This document shows, piece after piece, positions 49,977 to 59,379 of a stretch of DNA of 64,000 nucleotides (its first letter is position 1; every line of letters begins with the position of its first letter). The notes under the pieces are model-generated. The model did no database searches and was not told the origin of the DNA. It worked only from the letters and a program-made list of their open reading frames with translations. The translations under genes were made by a program, and so were the position numbers. Source of the stretch: Croceimicrobium sp965658275 (GTDB lineage Bacteria; Bacteroidota; Bacteroidia; Flavobacteriales; Schleiferiaceae); contig CBFHRN010000001.1 in the NCBI GenBank assembly GCA_965658275.1, forward strand, positions 1 to 64,000, read 5' to 3'.

Positions 49977-50911
49977 AAGTATTAGTTCTTGATACAGTAC
50001 ATCCTTTGTTTTTCGAAGAGCTTCCTGCTATCGGACTTGAACTTATTGAGGAATATCAGGCTAGCTCCGATCAAATTAATTGGTCGGATTTTGGTGGATT
50101 AATACTTCGCAGCCGCATGCCTATCGATCGACCTATCCTGGAGAAAGCTACGAATTTACGCTTCATTGCAAGGGTAGGGGCGGGTTTGGAAAACATCGAT
50201 TTAGATGCGGCAAAAGAGCTTGGTATCGAGGTCCTTGCTGCTCCAGAAGGCAACCGTAATGCATTAGCAGAGCATGCCCTAGGAATGTTATTAGCCTTAT
50301 TCAACCGACTGCTAATTGCAGATAAAGAAGTTCGTTCTGGATTTTGGCGAAGGGAAGAAAATCGAGGATTTGAATTGGCTTCAAAAACGGTAGGGATTAT
50401 CGGTTATGGTTACATGGGAAGTGCTTTTGCTGAGAAATTACGTGCTATGGATTGCCGAATCCTTGCTTATGATAAATACAAACAGGATTATGCTCCAGAT
50501 TTTGTGGAAGAAGTATCCTTAGAGCAGCTGCAGCAGGAAGCTGACGTTATTAGTTTGCATTTACCCCAAAATGAGGAGACTAATCATTATGTAGATGAGG
50601 CTTTTATTGCTAATTGCAGAAAGCCTTTTTACTTGGTAAATACGGCTAGGGGAAAGAATGTAAGTACCCGCGCCCTGGTAGAAGCCTTAAAAAAGGGGGC
50701 TATTCTAGGGGCCTGCCTAGATGTTTTGGAATACGAAAAGTCTAGTTTCGAAAACTTATATGAGGGTGAAATGCCAGAAGAGTTTAAGTTTATTTTGAGC
50801 TCTGATCGAATTATATTTAGTCCCCACATCGCTGGTTGGACCCACGAGAGTAATATTAAATTGGCTCAAGTGCTTATTACCAAGATTAAAAGTTTGACTT
50901 ATGATCAGTGA
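49973..50911 (+). CDS. D-isomer-specific 2-hydroxyacid dehydrogenase (SerA-like)
   Basis: The 312-residue protein has the NAD domain motif GIIGYGYMGSAFAEKL and the substrate-side RVGAGLENID. The catalytic set is Arg in NTARGK, Glu in LDVLEYEK and His in SPHIAGWTH. It is shorter than full SerA and has no ACT domain. 3-Phosphoglycerate is a likely substrate, but glyoxylate/hydroxypyruvate type reductases look alike. It overlaps the following GNAT by 11 bases. Confidence 0.85.
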   Translation: MKVLVLDTVHPLFFEELPAIGLELIEEYQASSDQINWSDFGGLILRSRMPIDRPILEKATNLRFIARVGAGLENIDLDAAKELGIEVLAAPEGNRNALAEHALGMLLALFNRLLIADKEVRSGFWRREENRGFELASKTVGIIGYGYMGSAFAEKLRAMDCRILAYDKYKQDYAPDFVEEVSLEQLQQEADVISLHLPQNEETNHYVDEAFIANCRKPFYLVNTARGKNVSTRALVEALKKGAILGACLDVLEYEKSSFENLYEGEMPEEFKFILSSDRIIFSPHIAGWTHESNIKLAQVLITKIKSLTYDQ

Positions 50912-51188
50912 AAATTGGAAGAATGAAGCAGAAGCTATCATTGAATACAGGCAAGAGCCAGAAGGGCCGGTTATGGCTCATATTGATTTACTAAAAACGG
51001 AAGCAGGTAAAATAGTTATTCGGCACACTGAGGTGGATCCCGTTTTGGAAGGACAGGGAATTGGTAAGGCCTTACTCAATTATGTTTTCGACTATGCTCG
51101 GAAGATTGAATTTAAAATTCTTCCTGTTTGCCCTTTTGCTAAAAACGTAATGTATAATAATCTCGATAAGTACCGGGAATTATTGTAG
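50901..51188 (+). CDS. Small GNAT acetyltransferase (YjdJ type)
   Basis: The 95-residue protein matches the minimal GNAT_YjdJ/Gtn domain: a first strand AHIDLLKTEAG, IVIRHTEVDPVLEGQGIGKALL with the acetyl-CoA loop QGIGKA, and ILPVCPFAKNVMYNN with the conserved Cys-Pro-Phe. The substrate of this family is unknown. It is the last gene of the plus-strand run and converges on ribBA. Confidence 0.85.
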   Translation: MISENWKNEAEAIIEYRQEPEGPVMAHIDLLKTEAGKIVIRHTEVDPVLEGQGIGKALLNYVFDYARKIEFKILPVCPFAKNVMYNNLDKYRELL

Positions 51189-51230
51189 ATAGCACTGAGA
51201 GTTTGAAAGCAGCATTTGTGCTACTTATAT

Positions 51231-52379
51231 TTACATTCTTACGTTTTCTGTGATCGTGAGACCATAACCCGTAATACCAACTCTTTTGATCGGGTTATTG
51301 GTTAGCAGCTTCACTTTACTTATGCCTAATTCATGTAAGATTTGGGCACCTATACCGAAATCACGAGCATCTTTGTTAAAGCTTACTTTTCGCTCTTGGT
51401 CATCGTTTTCAATGTTTTGACGGTAGAGTCGGATGCGTTCTAAAAGGTTGCCCCGATTCATCTCTTGATTCATATAGACCACAGCACCTTTCCCTTCTTG
51501 CGCCACCTTGGCTAAGGCCTTTCCTAATTGATGGGAGGTATCTGCAGTAAGAATTTCAAAGATGTCATTAGCTACTGAAGCTGAATGCATGCGAACCAAA
51601 ACATCTTCATCTTTATCCCATTCCCCCATGGTTAAGGCAATGTGAATTTGATCATTAGTAGTCTGCCGAAATGCTCTCAAGCAAAAATGGCCGTATTCGG
51701 TTTCGAGTTCGAATTGCTCTTCTAGTTTAATTAAAGATTCGGCTTCCATTCGATATGCGACCAAATCTTCAATACTAATAAGCTTAAGATCGTGCTTTTT
51801 CGCAATATCAGCTAATTGCGGGAGACGCGCCATAGTGCCATCTTCGTTCATGATCTCGACAATAACCCCAGCTGGTTTTTTGCCCGCTAAGCGTGCTAAG
51901 TCGATAGCAGCCTCTGTATGTCCTGTTCTACGCAAAACCCCACCTGGCTTTGCGATAAGTGGGAAAATATGTCCTGGCCTATTTAAGTCTTCTGGACGAG
52001 TGGATTCGTCTACTAAAGCTTGAATTGTTTTTGAGCGGTCGGAGGCAGAAATACCAGTTGTGACGCCACTACCCAATAGGTCTACCGAAACGGTAAATTG
52101 GGTATGCATGGGATCCGTATTTTTCGTTACCATAGGCTCCAATTCGAGCTCTTTACATCTTTCATCGATAAGCGGTGCACAGATCAAACCACGACCTTCC
52201 TTAGTCATGAAATTAATCATCTCCGGACTCACCATTTCTGCGGCAGCTACAAAGTCACCTTCGTTTTCTCGGTCCTCATCATCAACTACAATAACCACTT
52301 TACCCGCATTGATATCGGCTATAGCTTCCTCGATTGTGTTGAGTTTAATTTTGCTTTCTTGCTGTGGGCTGCCAGGCAT
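51231..52379 (-). CDS. ribBA: RibBA: DHBP synthase with a degenerate GTP cyclohydrolase II domain
   Basis: The N-terminal half (about 1-210) makes 3,4-dihydroxy-2-butanone 4-phosphate for riboflavin. It shows DDEDRENEGDF, KEGRGLICAPL, TTGISASDRSKT and RTGHTEAAIDLARLAG. The C-terminal half (about 225-382) has the RibA fold, but the segment that should carry three zinc cysteines reads MHSASVANDIFEILTADTS in their place. The GTP cyclohydrolase II activity is therefore probably lost. The start overlaps the upstream glycosyltransferase gene by 35 bp on the same strand, an unusually long overlap. Confidence 0.9.
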   Translation of the reverse strand: MPGSPQQESKIKLNTIEEAIADINAGKVVIVVDDEDRENEGDFVAAAEMVSPEMINFMTKEGRGLICAPLIDERCKELELEPMVTKNTDPMHTQFTVSVDLLGSGVTTGISASDRSKTIQALVDESTRPEDLNRPGHIFPLIAKPGGVLRRTGHTEAAIDLARLAGKKPAGVIVEIMNEDGTMARLPQLADIAKKHDLKLISIEDLVAYRMEAESLIKLEEQFELETEYGHFCLRAFRQTTNDQIHIALTMGEWDKDEDVLVRMHSASVANDIFEILTADTSHQLGKALAKVAQEGKGAVVYMNQEMNRGNLLERIRLYRQNIENDDQERKVSFNKDARDFGIGAQILHELGISKVKLLTNNPIKRVGITGYGLTITENVRM

Positions 52380-53523
52380 TTGTCTTTATTCCTTTGATAT
52401 AGGTTAAGAACCCGTCTAATAGAGCAAGGTTCATATAAATGAAGTGACCAGGGTATTTTAATAGTCCCCCCTTATTTTTTTGCGAAAATAGGATTCCAAA
52501 AAGTCCTAACCCTATAAATAACATATAAAATCCTGAAACCAGGCTGTATACCCAATGGGTCAAAGCTAATTGTGGTGCGCTGATAAGAAGGAGTAGGAGA
52601 AAGAAAGGACTAAACCAGCGTAAAATCTTATGTCCTAAAAAGCTAAAGCCGACTGGCCAAAATTGCTTAATAAGAAGGCTTTTGTAGTGGTTTAGGTTTT
52701 GGAAATTACCAATTGATATGCGCACTTTACGCCGGTATTCCTCCTGAGGAGAAACACTTACATCTTCGTAAACTTTGGCTCCAGGCTCCCATAGCACTTT
52801 GTAATGATGACTAAACAGGTGCATCGTCACAAAGAAGTCTTCCATAAAAAAGAGGGGCGGGATACTGGGAAATAACTCTCGACGGATAAGATAGGCACTA
52901 CCTTCTAAACCCATGGCTGCTTGCCATAGTCGACTTTCACCGAGTTTTACTCTATTCTCCAGACGTAAGTAGGTGTTTTCTTGCTTGCTGATTCCAGCTT
53001 TTCCTGGCTTACTGTAAATGATTTCCGCTCCTACGGCACCAGCTTTGCGGTTGGACTTTAACTTGAGCACGAGCTTTTTCAGGCTATCACCATCAAAAAG
53101 GATGTTCGCATCGGTTAATAGAAGATAATCTGCCTTACTTTCCGGTATTAACTGGTTGATAATGTTGCTTTTGCCCTGCCGAGTTTTAAAGAGTTGTATT
53201 TTAAAACGATCGTCCTTTTGAGCCCATTCTTTTAAGATGCGATTGGTAGCATCGGTACTATTATCTGAGCCAATACGAAACTTGAGTTTTTCCGGAGGGT
53301 AATTAAAGGAGCGCAAGGAGGCAATTTTCTCTCTTAATACCGCTTCTTCATTGAAGGCGGCAAAAACAATATCTACTTCCGGCCATTCATCGAGTTCTAG
53401 AGGATAATCTTTATTCTTGGTCAGAATACTGCTCAAGGTCAGAATGAACAAGGGGTACAGGAAATACGCCACGGAAAGCCCCAACAAGCTAATCCAAAAT
53501 AGATACTGCCAGAATACCATCAT
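52345..53523 (-). CDS. Membrane-associated family 2 glycosyltransferase
   Basis: The 392-residue protein has an N-terminal membrane helix, then a GT-A domain with FAAFNEEAVLREKIASL, GSDNSTDATNRIL, LLLTDANILFDG (DxD-like) and GLEGSAYLIRRELF. Three C-terminal membrane helices (about 290-375) follow. It probably adds a sugar to a lipid carrier or surface glycan. It overlaps the GT4-type gene upstream (four bases) and ribBA downstream. Confidence 0.86.
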   Translation of the reverse strand: MMVFWQYLFWISLLGLSVAYFLYPLFILTLSSILTKNKDYPLELDEWPEVDIVFAAFNEEAVLREKIASLRSFNYPPEKLKFRIGSDNSTDATNRILKEWAQKDDRFKIQLFKTRQGKSNIINQLIPESKADYLLLTDANILFDGDSLKKLVLKLKSNRKAGAVGAEIIYSKPGKAGISKQENTYLRLENRVKLGESRLWQAAMGLEGSAYLIRRELFPSIPPLFFMEDFFVTMHLFSHHYKVLWEPGAKVYEDVSVSPQEEYRRKVRISIGNFQNLNHYKSLLIKQFWPVGFSFLGHKILRWFSPFFLLLLLISAPQLALTHWVYSLVSGFYMLFIGLGLFGILFSQKNKGGLLKYPGHFIYMNLALLDGFLTYIKGIKTNAWQPTARKQN

Positions 53524-54725
53524 ACTAGCGTGGCATAGAATTGAAGAATCTCTTTTCCCAACTTAGTGTTATCGAAATTCATTTCAAAAAAGCGTCGGGC
53601 TGCGCGTTGCATTGTTTCACGACCTTCCTTATCGTCGAGCAAATATACCACACCAGCGGCAAAGCTTTCGGCATCATCGGCAAGTAGCATCTCCTTTTCA
53701 TTTTTAATTTCAATGCCTTCGGCACCAATAGAAGTACTAATAATTGCCATGCCCCATGCTAAGTATTCCAAAAGCTTAATTCGCATTCCACTTCCTGCGA
53801 GTAAAGGCACAACAGCTACTTTGCCTTTATTCAAAAACTCTTTAGCATCTTTTACCTCTGGATATAACCACACCAAGTCACTTGCTTTTTCGATGATGGA
53901 TTTAGACATATGTCTTCCACCAAGCGCTAACCTAGTTTTAGGTCGAGCCTCTAGAACAAGTGGCCATACTTTTTCTAAAAACCAAAGTGCGCCTTGCTCA
54001 TTAGGGAGCCAATCTAAGCTGGCTAAATGTACTAGGTCGAATTCAGCTTCCTCAGCTTCTGCAGAAGTTAAGGGTTTATAAGTTTTTAAGTTTAATCCGC
54101 AAGGAGCAACTAAGGATAGAGTTTGTCCGCCCCATTTTCGAAAGGTTGATTGATCTTGCTTGGTAATGAAAAGAGCTGCGTCAACCTCTTTAAAGCTTTT
54201 CTTTTCAAATTTCTGAAGGCGTTTACTTTGAAGCTGTAAATAAAACCTTTTCCAGAAAGAGCTTTCGTGACTACTGTGTCTTTGCCAAATCCGATATTCA
54301 ATATTGTGGGCGCGCAAGACAACACTTGCCTTGGAATACTTTCGAATTAATGGCAGGTAAACCGCTAAGCTTAGGCCCTCCAATTGAATGATATCAAAAT
54401 GATTACTCAGCAAAAGCTCTTTAAGACGCTTGCTGAAATCTTTTTGTAAAAAACGACTAACGTGGTAAGCTTTGCCACTAATTAAATTTACAAAAGCGCC
54501 CCAGGCGCTGATATCAGTATTTACATCTACTTTTTCGAAGACTAGATCATTCGGAAGCAAGTCTTTGAAGTCTTTTTCATCGCGAAAATGTTTTCGAGTA
54601 TTCAGACTAAGTAAATGCACTTTGGCATTATTCGCCAAGAGTCCTTCGGCCATCGATTTTATAGCAATGCTAGAGCCATCTTTGGCAGGGTAGGGAACCT
54701 TATTGCTTAGGAGAAGTATTTTCAC
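53520..54725 (-). CDS. Family 4-type glycosyltransferase
   Basis: The 401-residue GT-B protein has the N-terminal LLLSNKVPYPAKDGSSIAIKSM opening (in two parts) typical of Bacteroidota GT4 enzymes. It also has VVLRAHNIEYRIWQRH in the acceptor domain, DLVHLASLDWLPNEQGALWFL, and a C-terminal nucleotide-sugar site ending GMRIKLLEYLAWGMAIISTSIGAEGI (in two parts). It probably acts in surface polysaccharide synthesis together with the adjacent GT2 enzyme. Confidence 0.86.
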   Translation of the reverse strand: MKILLLSNKVPYPAKDGSSIAIKSMAEGLLANNAKVHLLSLNTRKHFRDEKDFKDLLPNDLVFEKVDVNTDISAWGAFVNLISGKAYHVSRFLQKDFSKRLKELLLSNHFDIIQLEGLSLAVYLPLIRKYSKASVVLRAHNIEYRIWQRHSSHESSFWKRFYLQLQSKRLQKFEKKSFKEVDAALFITKQDQSTFRKWGGQTLSLVAPCGLNLKTYKPLTSAEAEEAEFDLVHLASLDWLPNEQGALWFLEKVWPLVLEARPKTRLALGGRHMSKSIIEKASDLVWLYPEVKDAKEFLNKGKVAVVPLLAGSGMRIKLLEYLAWGMAIISTSIGAEGIEIKNEKEMLLADDAESFAAGVVYLLDDKEGRETMQRAARRFFEMNFDNTKLGKEILQFYATLV

Positions 54726-56182
54726 GTTTTCGATTTGCTGAATAGCCCTTTAAGGTAGTCACCCACTTTTTGGAAGGGCTTCATGTACATTTCAGCATTA
54801 AATATAACGGAATCTGTTGCCGATTTGTAGGTAAGCCAAAGTCCAATAGGTAATAAAATGAAGTTCGCGGTCCACATAGCCTGAAAAGGTGACCAATACA
54901 TAAATCGACCTAATTTCTCAAAGGAAAAGCTGGTGACATGATAGATGATGAAAATGAAAACACTAACCACTACAGGCATTCCCATGCCGCCTTTACGAAT
55001 TATGGCTCCGAGCGGAGCACCGACAAAAAACAGAACGATTACAGCAAAGGAAACCGAATATTTTTTTTGCCACTCTAAAACATGTCTGGTAATGATGGTC
55101 TTTCGCCAGGTTTGCATCGCATTGGCGTTGCTGTAATAGGCTCGATTGGAATTTGCGATGCGCATGGAGTTTTGAAGAATTCGAGAGCGCATGCGTTCTT
55201 CGAAGTTCATGAGTAAATCATTACTTAAAACCCGTTTTGCAGTATCAATTTGCTCTATTTTAGTTTTAGGAATGTCTTTTAGATCCTCATAGGCTAATCG
55301 TTTTACCATTTGATCGGAGAACTCTTCTCGAATAGTCTGAAGGTTTTCGTTAAGGCTATCGACGGCAACTTCTAATTGCTTCACATTAAGCATGTCGAAT
55401 TCTTTTCGCCCCGACTTTCGCAAATCGCCGGCCTGAAATACGCCCAAATTAAAGCGGATTAAACTCTCTTCAAAGTTAGAACGCACAAAGGGTTTGTTGT
55501 CTCGATCCTTACTTTTCTTAGGAATCAAATCCTCGTAACTGTGACCGCTGTATAAAGTGATCTCTAGGAACTGCTCATCGCTGGTAACCTTCATTTTACC
55601 ACTATCTGCGACGATTACCTTTGTATTTCCATTTTTTTGGGTGTGGTCGTAAACGATCACTTTTCGAAGTAGGTTTTGATTAGGACCTAATTTCTCACCT
55701 ACTTTGATAGAGTAGCCATCAATCCCTGAATAAAAGACTCCTTCTGGGATATTTAGCGCAGGTTTTTTGTTGGTGATGTTTCTCCGCAAAGTTTCACTGC
55801 GAAGATTTGCTACAGGAATCACATAATTGGCAAATAGGAAAGCTCCAATGGCTAGAGCAGTTACAAAGGCCAATAAAGGGCGCATTACCCTCATTAAGCT
55901 TATGCCCGCAGATTTCATTGCCGCTAATTCATTGTTTTCACCAAGGGTACCTAATACCATTACCGAACTCAGCAAAACGGCCAAGGGTAAAGCCATTGGA
56001 ACTAAGGTAGCGCTGGTGTAAAATAATAGTTCCGCGATATAATACCATTCCACCCCTCTTCCCGCCAAGTCGTCAATGTACTTCCACACAAATTGCATGA
56101 GCAAAAACAAAATCATCACCACAAATGTGATGATGAAAGGGCGGAGGTAAGACTTTAATACAAAGCGATCGAGGGTCTTCAT
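54722..56182 (-). CDS. LptF/LptG family lipopolysaccharide-export permease
   Basis: The 486-residue protein follows the YjgP/YjgQ pattern: LDRFVLKSYLRPFIITFVV at the start, about three N-terminal helices, a periplasmic beta-jellyroll (about 120-260) and three C-terminal helices. GMGMPVVVSVFIFIIYH is the conserved late helix. In the Lpt machine it would pull LPS from the inner membrane with LptBC. It lies next to a LolA-like gene and two glycosyltransferases, forming an envelope-biogenesis block. LptF versus LptG cannot be decided here. Confidence 0.9.
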   Translation of the reverse strand: MKTLDRFVLKSYLRPFIITFVVMILFLLMQFVWKYIDDLAGRGVEWYYIAELLFYTSATLVPMALPLAVLLSSVMVLGTLGENNELAAMKSAGISLMRVMRPLLAFVTALAIGAFLFANYVIPVANLRSETLRRNITNKKPALNIPEGVFYSGIDGYSIKVGEKLGPNQNLLRKVIVYDHTQKNGNTKVIVADSGKMKVTSDEQFLEITLYSGHSYEDLIPKKSKDRDNKPFVRSNFEESLIRFNLGVFQAGDLRKSGRKEFDMLNVKQLEVAVDSLNENLQTIREEFSDQMVKRLAYEDLKDIPKTKIEQIDTAKRVLSNDLLMNFEERMRSRILQNSMRIANSNRAYYSNANAMQTWRKTIITRHVLEWQKKYSVSFAVIVLFFVGAPLGAIIRKGGMGMPVVVSVFIFIIYHVTSFSFEKLGRFMYWSPFQAMWTANFILLPIGLWLTYKSATDSVIFNAEMYMKPFQKVGDYLKGLFSKSKT

Positions 56183-56821
56183 CTATTCGGAGATGTAGTA
56201 GTCGGTATAGTTTGCTTTGTCAAAACGGAAGTAATTGGCTGGCCATTGTGCATTCTTTCTAAGGTCTTTTACCTTTAAGGTAGTTACCGTGCCATTGGTC
56301 CCCCATTGTTTCATGGAATATACTTCTTTGCTTTTGCTGAATACCCCTATTTGAATTTTATCAATTTCTTCCGAGGCGTTAGGCTTTAAGATAATGTATT
56401 GGACTTCTTGACCATTTACTTTTTCCTTTCCCCCCAACTTATAGCTGTATCCTTTTTGAAAGAGCCCTAGCAGCTTTGACGGAGTTAAGCCCTGATCATC
56501 TTCCTCATCATAAGTGCTTATTTGAACTTCTTCGTCATCGTGAAGAATGTTGTAGAGTTTGGAGCCAATTCGCAGTTGTTCCATTCCACCTACTTTTAAG
56601 CGGTAATCGTCTTTTTTAATGGCAATGGTTCCCGTTTGGCTTTGTAATACTGGAGGATCAACACGGTTGTTTTCAAAATTGTACTCAAAATCAATCTCCA
56701 GTGCTGGAAATGATTTCATAGTTTCTGAGGCTTTTTGCAAAAGCGCTTTAGCTTCTGAATGCGACTGGCCGTTAGATTGAAAAGCCAAGATTCCAAATAG
56801 GAGAAATAAGCGCAGAGACAT
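56183..56821 (-). CDS. LolA-like periplasmic lipoprotein carrier
   Basis: The 212-residue protein has a signal peptide (LRLFLLFGILAFQSNGQS) and the LolA-like half-barrel pattern: LLQKASETMKSFPALEIDF, TIAIKKDDYRL, LRIGSKLYNILHDDEEVQI and IQIGVFSKSKEVYSM. LolA carries lipoproteins across the periplasm. A start seven codons upstream would overlap the ftsK stop; the ATG at 56821 is one base after it and gives a clean signal peptide. It lies one base from the LptF/G gene. Confidence 0.85.
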   Translation of the reverse strand: MSLRLFLLFGILAFQSNGQSHSEAKALLQKASETMKSFPALEIDFEYNFENNRVDPPVLQSQTGTIAIKKDDYRLKVGGMEQLRIGSKLYNILHDDEEVQISTYDEEDDQGLTPSKLLGLFQKGYSYKLGGKEKVNGQEVQYIILKPNASEEIDKIQIGVFSKSKEVYSMKQWGTNGTVTTLKVKDLRKNAQWPANYFRFDKANYTDYYISE

Positions 56822-56822
56822 A

Positions 56823-59303
56823 CTATTCTTTATTTCCTTCATTATTCAATAACTGTTCCAAAGCATATTCATCTGGAAGCAATACCTCACGAGCTTTTGA
56901 TCCTTCAAAAGGTCCAATTATTCCAGCGGCTTCCAGCTGATCTACAATTCGACCGGCCCTATTGTACCCCAACTTTAGCTTTCTTTGAAGCATAGAAGTA
57001 GAGCCTTGTTGGCTTTGAATGACCAATCGAGCTGCGTCCTCAAATAAGGCATCCCTTTCACTCGGGTCAAGCATATCAACACCTACATTGCCGTCTTCAT
57101 CAGCACCTTTATATTCGGGTAATTGATAAGCTTCAGGATAAGCCTGCTGTGAGCCGATATAATCGGTGATATTTTCTACCTCCGGAGTATCTACGAAGGC
57201 ACATTGCAATCGAATTAAATCTGAACCCTGGGAAAGAAGCATGTCACCCTTACCAATGAGTTGTTCCGCTCCGCCAGCATCTAAAATGGTACGTGAATCA
57301 ATTTTAGATGTTACCCGGAAGGCACAGCGAGCAGGGAAGTTCGCTTTGATGATACCTGTGATAACATTAACGGAAGGTCTTTGTGTAGCTACAATAAGGT
57401 GAATTCCGATGGCCCGGGCTAATTGAGCGAGACGGGCAATAGGAGTTTCCACCTCCTTACCAGCGGTCATAATTAAGTCGGCGAACTCATCAATTACCAA
57501 AACGATGTAGGGTAAATAGCGATGACCCTCTTCAGGATTTAGTTTGCGCTGAATGAACTTAGCATTGTATTCTTTGATGTTACGTACCATTGCGTTTTTC
57601 AGCAATTCGTAGCGATCATCCATTTCAATGCACAAAGAGTTTAAGGTGTTAATTACCTTAGTGGTATCCGTAATGATAGCTTCCTCTGTATCGGGTAATT
57701 TAGCCAGGTAGTGACGCTCAATTTTATTGAAAAGAGTAAGCTCTACCTTTTTCGGGTCAACTAAGACAAACTTTACCTGGGAAGGATGCTTTTTGTACAG
57801 TAGGGAGGTGAGTATTACGTTAAGCCCAACTGACTTACCTTGTCCCGTAGCACCAGCCATTAAGAGGTGTGGCATTTTAGCCAAATCGGCTACATAGGTC
57901 TCATTGCTAATCGTTTTGCCGAAAGCAATGGGAAGCTCCATATTACTCTCCTGAAATTTTTCACCAGCGATTAGATTACGCATGGGCACCATCTGTGGAT
58001 TGGTATTAGGTACCTCAATACCAATGGTGCCGCGTCCAGGAATAGGTGCAATAATCCGAATGCCCAAAGCCGATAAGCTTAAGGCAATATCGTCCTCAAG
58101 ATTTTTGATTTTTGAGATTCGCACGCCGGGAGCAGGAACAATTTCATAAAGCGTTACGGTAGGACCAATGGTTGCCTTAATCTTTGCGATTTCAATTTTA
58201 TAATTGTTAAGCGTATTAACAATCTTATTCTTGTTTTCGGAAAGCTCTTCTTCGTTAATGGTGATATTGGTTGAACCAAAGTCCTTCAATAATTCTAAGG
58301 TAGGCAGCTTAAAGCGCGAAAGGTCTAAAGTAGGGTCGTATTCTCCGAACTCTTTCACTTTTCGATTGAGTTCTTTTTCGCTAAGTGCTTCTTCCTCTTC
58401 TTTTTGTTCTATTTCAAAGGCCGTATCGTCTTCAAGCTTTACCTCTTCCATTTTGGGCTTTGGTTTAGCCTCAAGCTCAATGGATGATGAAGGCTCTTCT
58501 TCAAGTTCAATTTCGGGTTCGGTTTCCGGGTTTTCTTGCTCAGAGTCTCCTTCCAAATAATCATCCACCAAATCAAAGCTTGGTGCCGCTTGTTCTTTCT
58601 GAGGAACGATATCTTCTGCATGTTCCTCTGCAGCCGTCATTGCCGCTTGTTCTACCTGAGCATCAGCCTTCGTTTCCTGACTTTCACGCTTAAATTGCTG
58701 GAAGAAGTTCACCAAAGTTTCGCTAGTCCATTTAAAACGAATGCTTAAGAATACGAGCAGACTTAAAGTTAAAACTAAAATGCTTCCCAGGGGTCCGGCT
58801 AAACTTTGAAGCCATTGGTCAAAGAAATATCCAATGGCTCCGGCCCACTGCTTTTGAAAAGGGATGATGGCGGCAAAGCTAGTGGGTAGCCATATTAAAA
58901 AGAAGAGCGCACTGGCTAAAGCACGACTCAACGGAATGCGCTTAAAGTTTAAGCTCAGGCGTATGCCAATTAGAACTAAAAGCCAAGGAACTATAAAAGC
59001 GGCAGCACCAAACCAACGATGTAGGAACTGATGAGCGATTCCTGCCCCGATTTTACCGAATGCGTTTTTAGCTTGAAGCTCGGGCCGACTCATAACCTCT
59101 GCGAAAGATTGACCCATAAAGGATTGGTCATAGGCCCAGGAACTGAGGTAAGAAATGAAGGAAGCGGCCAAGTATATGCCCAAAAAGACTAAGAATAAAC
59201 CTGAAACCAATTTGGTATTGGGTTTTTCTACAAAGCTTTTAAAATCCGCTGCCTTGGCACGAACAGCATTCTGTTTTGGTGTGGTCTTTTTCTTTTTTGC
59301 CAT
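56823..59303 (-). CDS. ftsK: DNA translocase FtsK
   Basis: FtsK pumps DNA at the septum to help chromosome segregation. The 826-residue protein has four N-terminal membrane helices (about 35-190), an acidic linker rich in Glu (about 230-320) and the RecA-like motor with Walker A AGATGQGKSVGLN and Walker B LVIDEFADLIM. A C-terminal gamma winged helix reads STSMLQRKLKLGYNRAGRIVDQLE (in two parts). It heads a minus-strand run that continues through LolA, LptF/G and glycosyltransferases. Confidence 0.96.
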   Translation of the reverse strand: MAKKKKTTPKQNAVRAKAADFKSFVEKPNTKLVSGLFLVFLGIYLAASFISYLSSWAYDQSFMGQSFAEVMSRPELQAKNAFGKIGAGIAHQFLHRWFGAAAFIVPWLLVLIGIRLSLNFKRIPLSRALASALFFLIWLPTSFAAIIPFQKQWAGAIGYFFDQWLQSLAGPLGSILVLTLSLLVFLSIRFKWTSETLVNFFQQFKRESQETKADAQVEQAAMTAAEEHAEDIVPQKEQAAPSFDLVDDYLEGDSEQENPETEPEIELEEEPSSSIELEAKPKPKMEEVKLEDDTAFEIEQKEEEEALSEKELNRKVKEFGEYDPTLDLSRFKLPTLELLKDFGSTNITINEEELSENKNKIVNTLNNYKIEIAKIKATIGPTVTLYEIVPAPGVRISKIKNLEDDIALSLSALGIRIIAPIPGRGTIGIEVPNTNPQMVPMRNLIAGEKFQESNMELPIAFGKTISNETYVADLAKMPHLLMAGATGQGKSVGLNVILTSLLYKKHPSQVKFVLVDPKKVELTLFNKIERHYLAKLPDTEEAIITDTTKVINTLNSLCIEMDDRYELLKNAMVRNIKEYNAKFIQRKLNPEEGHRYLPYIVLVIDEFADLIMTAGKEVETPIARLAQLARAIGIHLIVATQRPSVNVITGIIKANFPARCAFRVTSKIDSRTILDAGGAEQLIGKGDMLLSQGSDLIRLQCAFVDTPEVENITDYIGSQQAYPEAYQLPEYKGADEDGNVGVDMLDPSERDALFEDAARLVIQSQQGSTSMLQRKLKLGYNRAGRIVDQLEAAGIIGPFEGSKAREVLLPDEYALEQLLNNEGNKE

Positions 59304-59319
59304 AGAGCCTATGCTAATG

Positions 59320-59327
59320 CAAAAATA
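59320..59327 (-). promoter_or_regulatory. Candidate -7 box for the ftsK operon
   Basis: The minus strand reads TATTTTTG (TAnnTTTG) 16 nt before the ftsK ATG, in the 76-bp gap after the DUF4249 gene. No -33 TTTG is clear. Confidence 0.5.
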
Positions 59328-59379
59328 AGAACATTATTGCGCTAGCTGAGGCCTTTCAATTTTGTAATTAACATACTTC

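Noticed and set aside
53566..54081. 171-codon plus-strand frame opposite the GT4-type glycosyltransferase
   Set aside because: It lies wholly inside a well-supported gene on the other strand and its serine-rich product looks like an antisense shadow.
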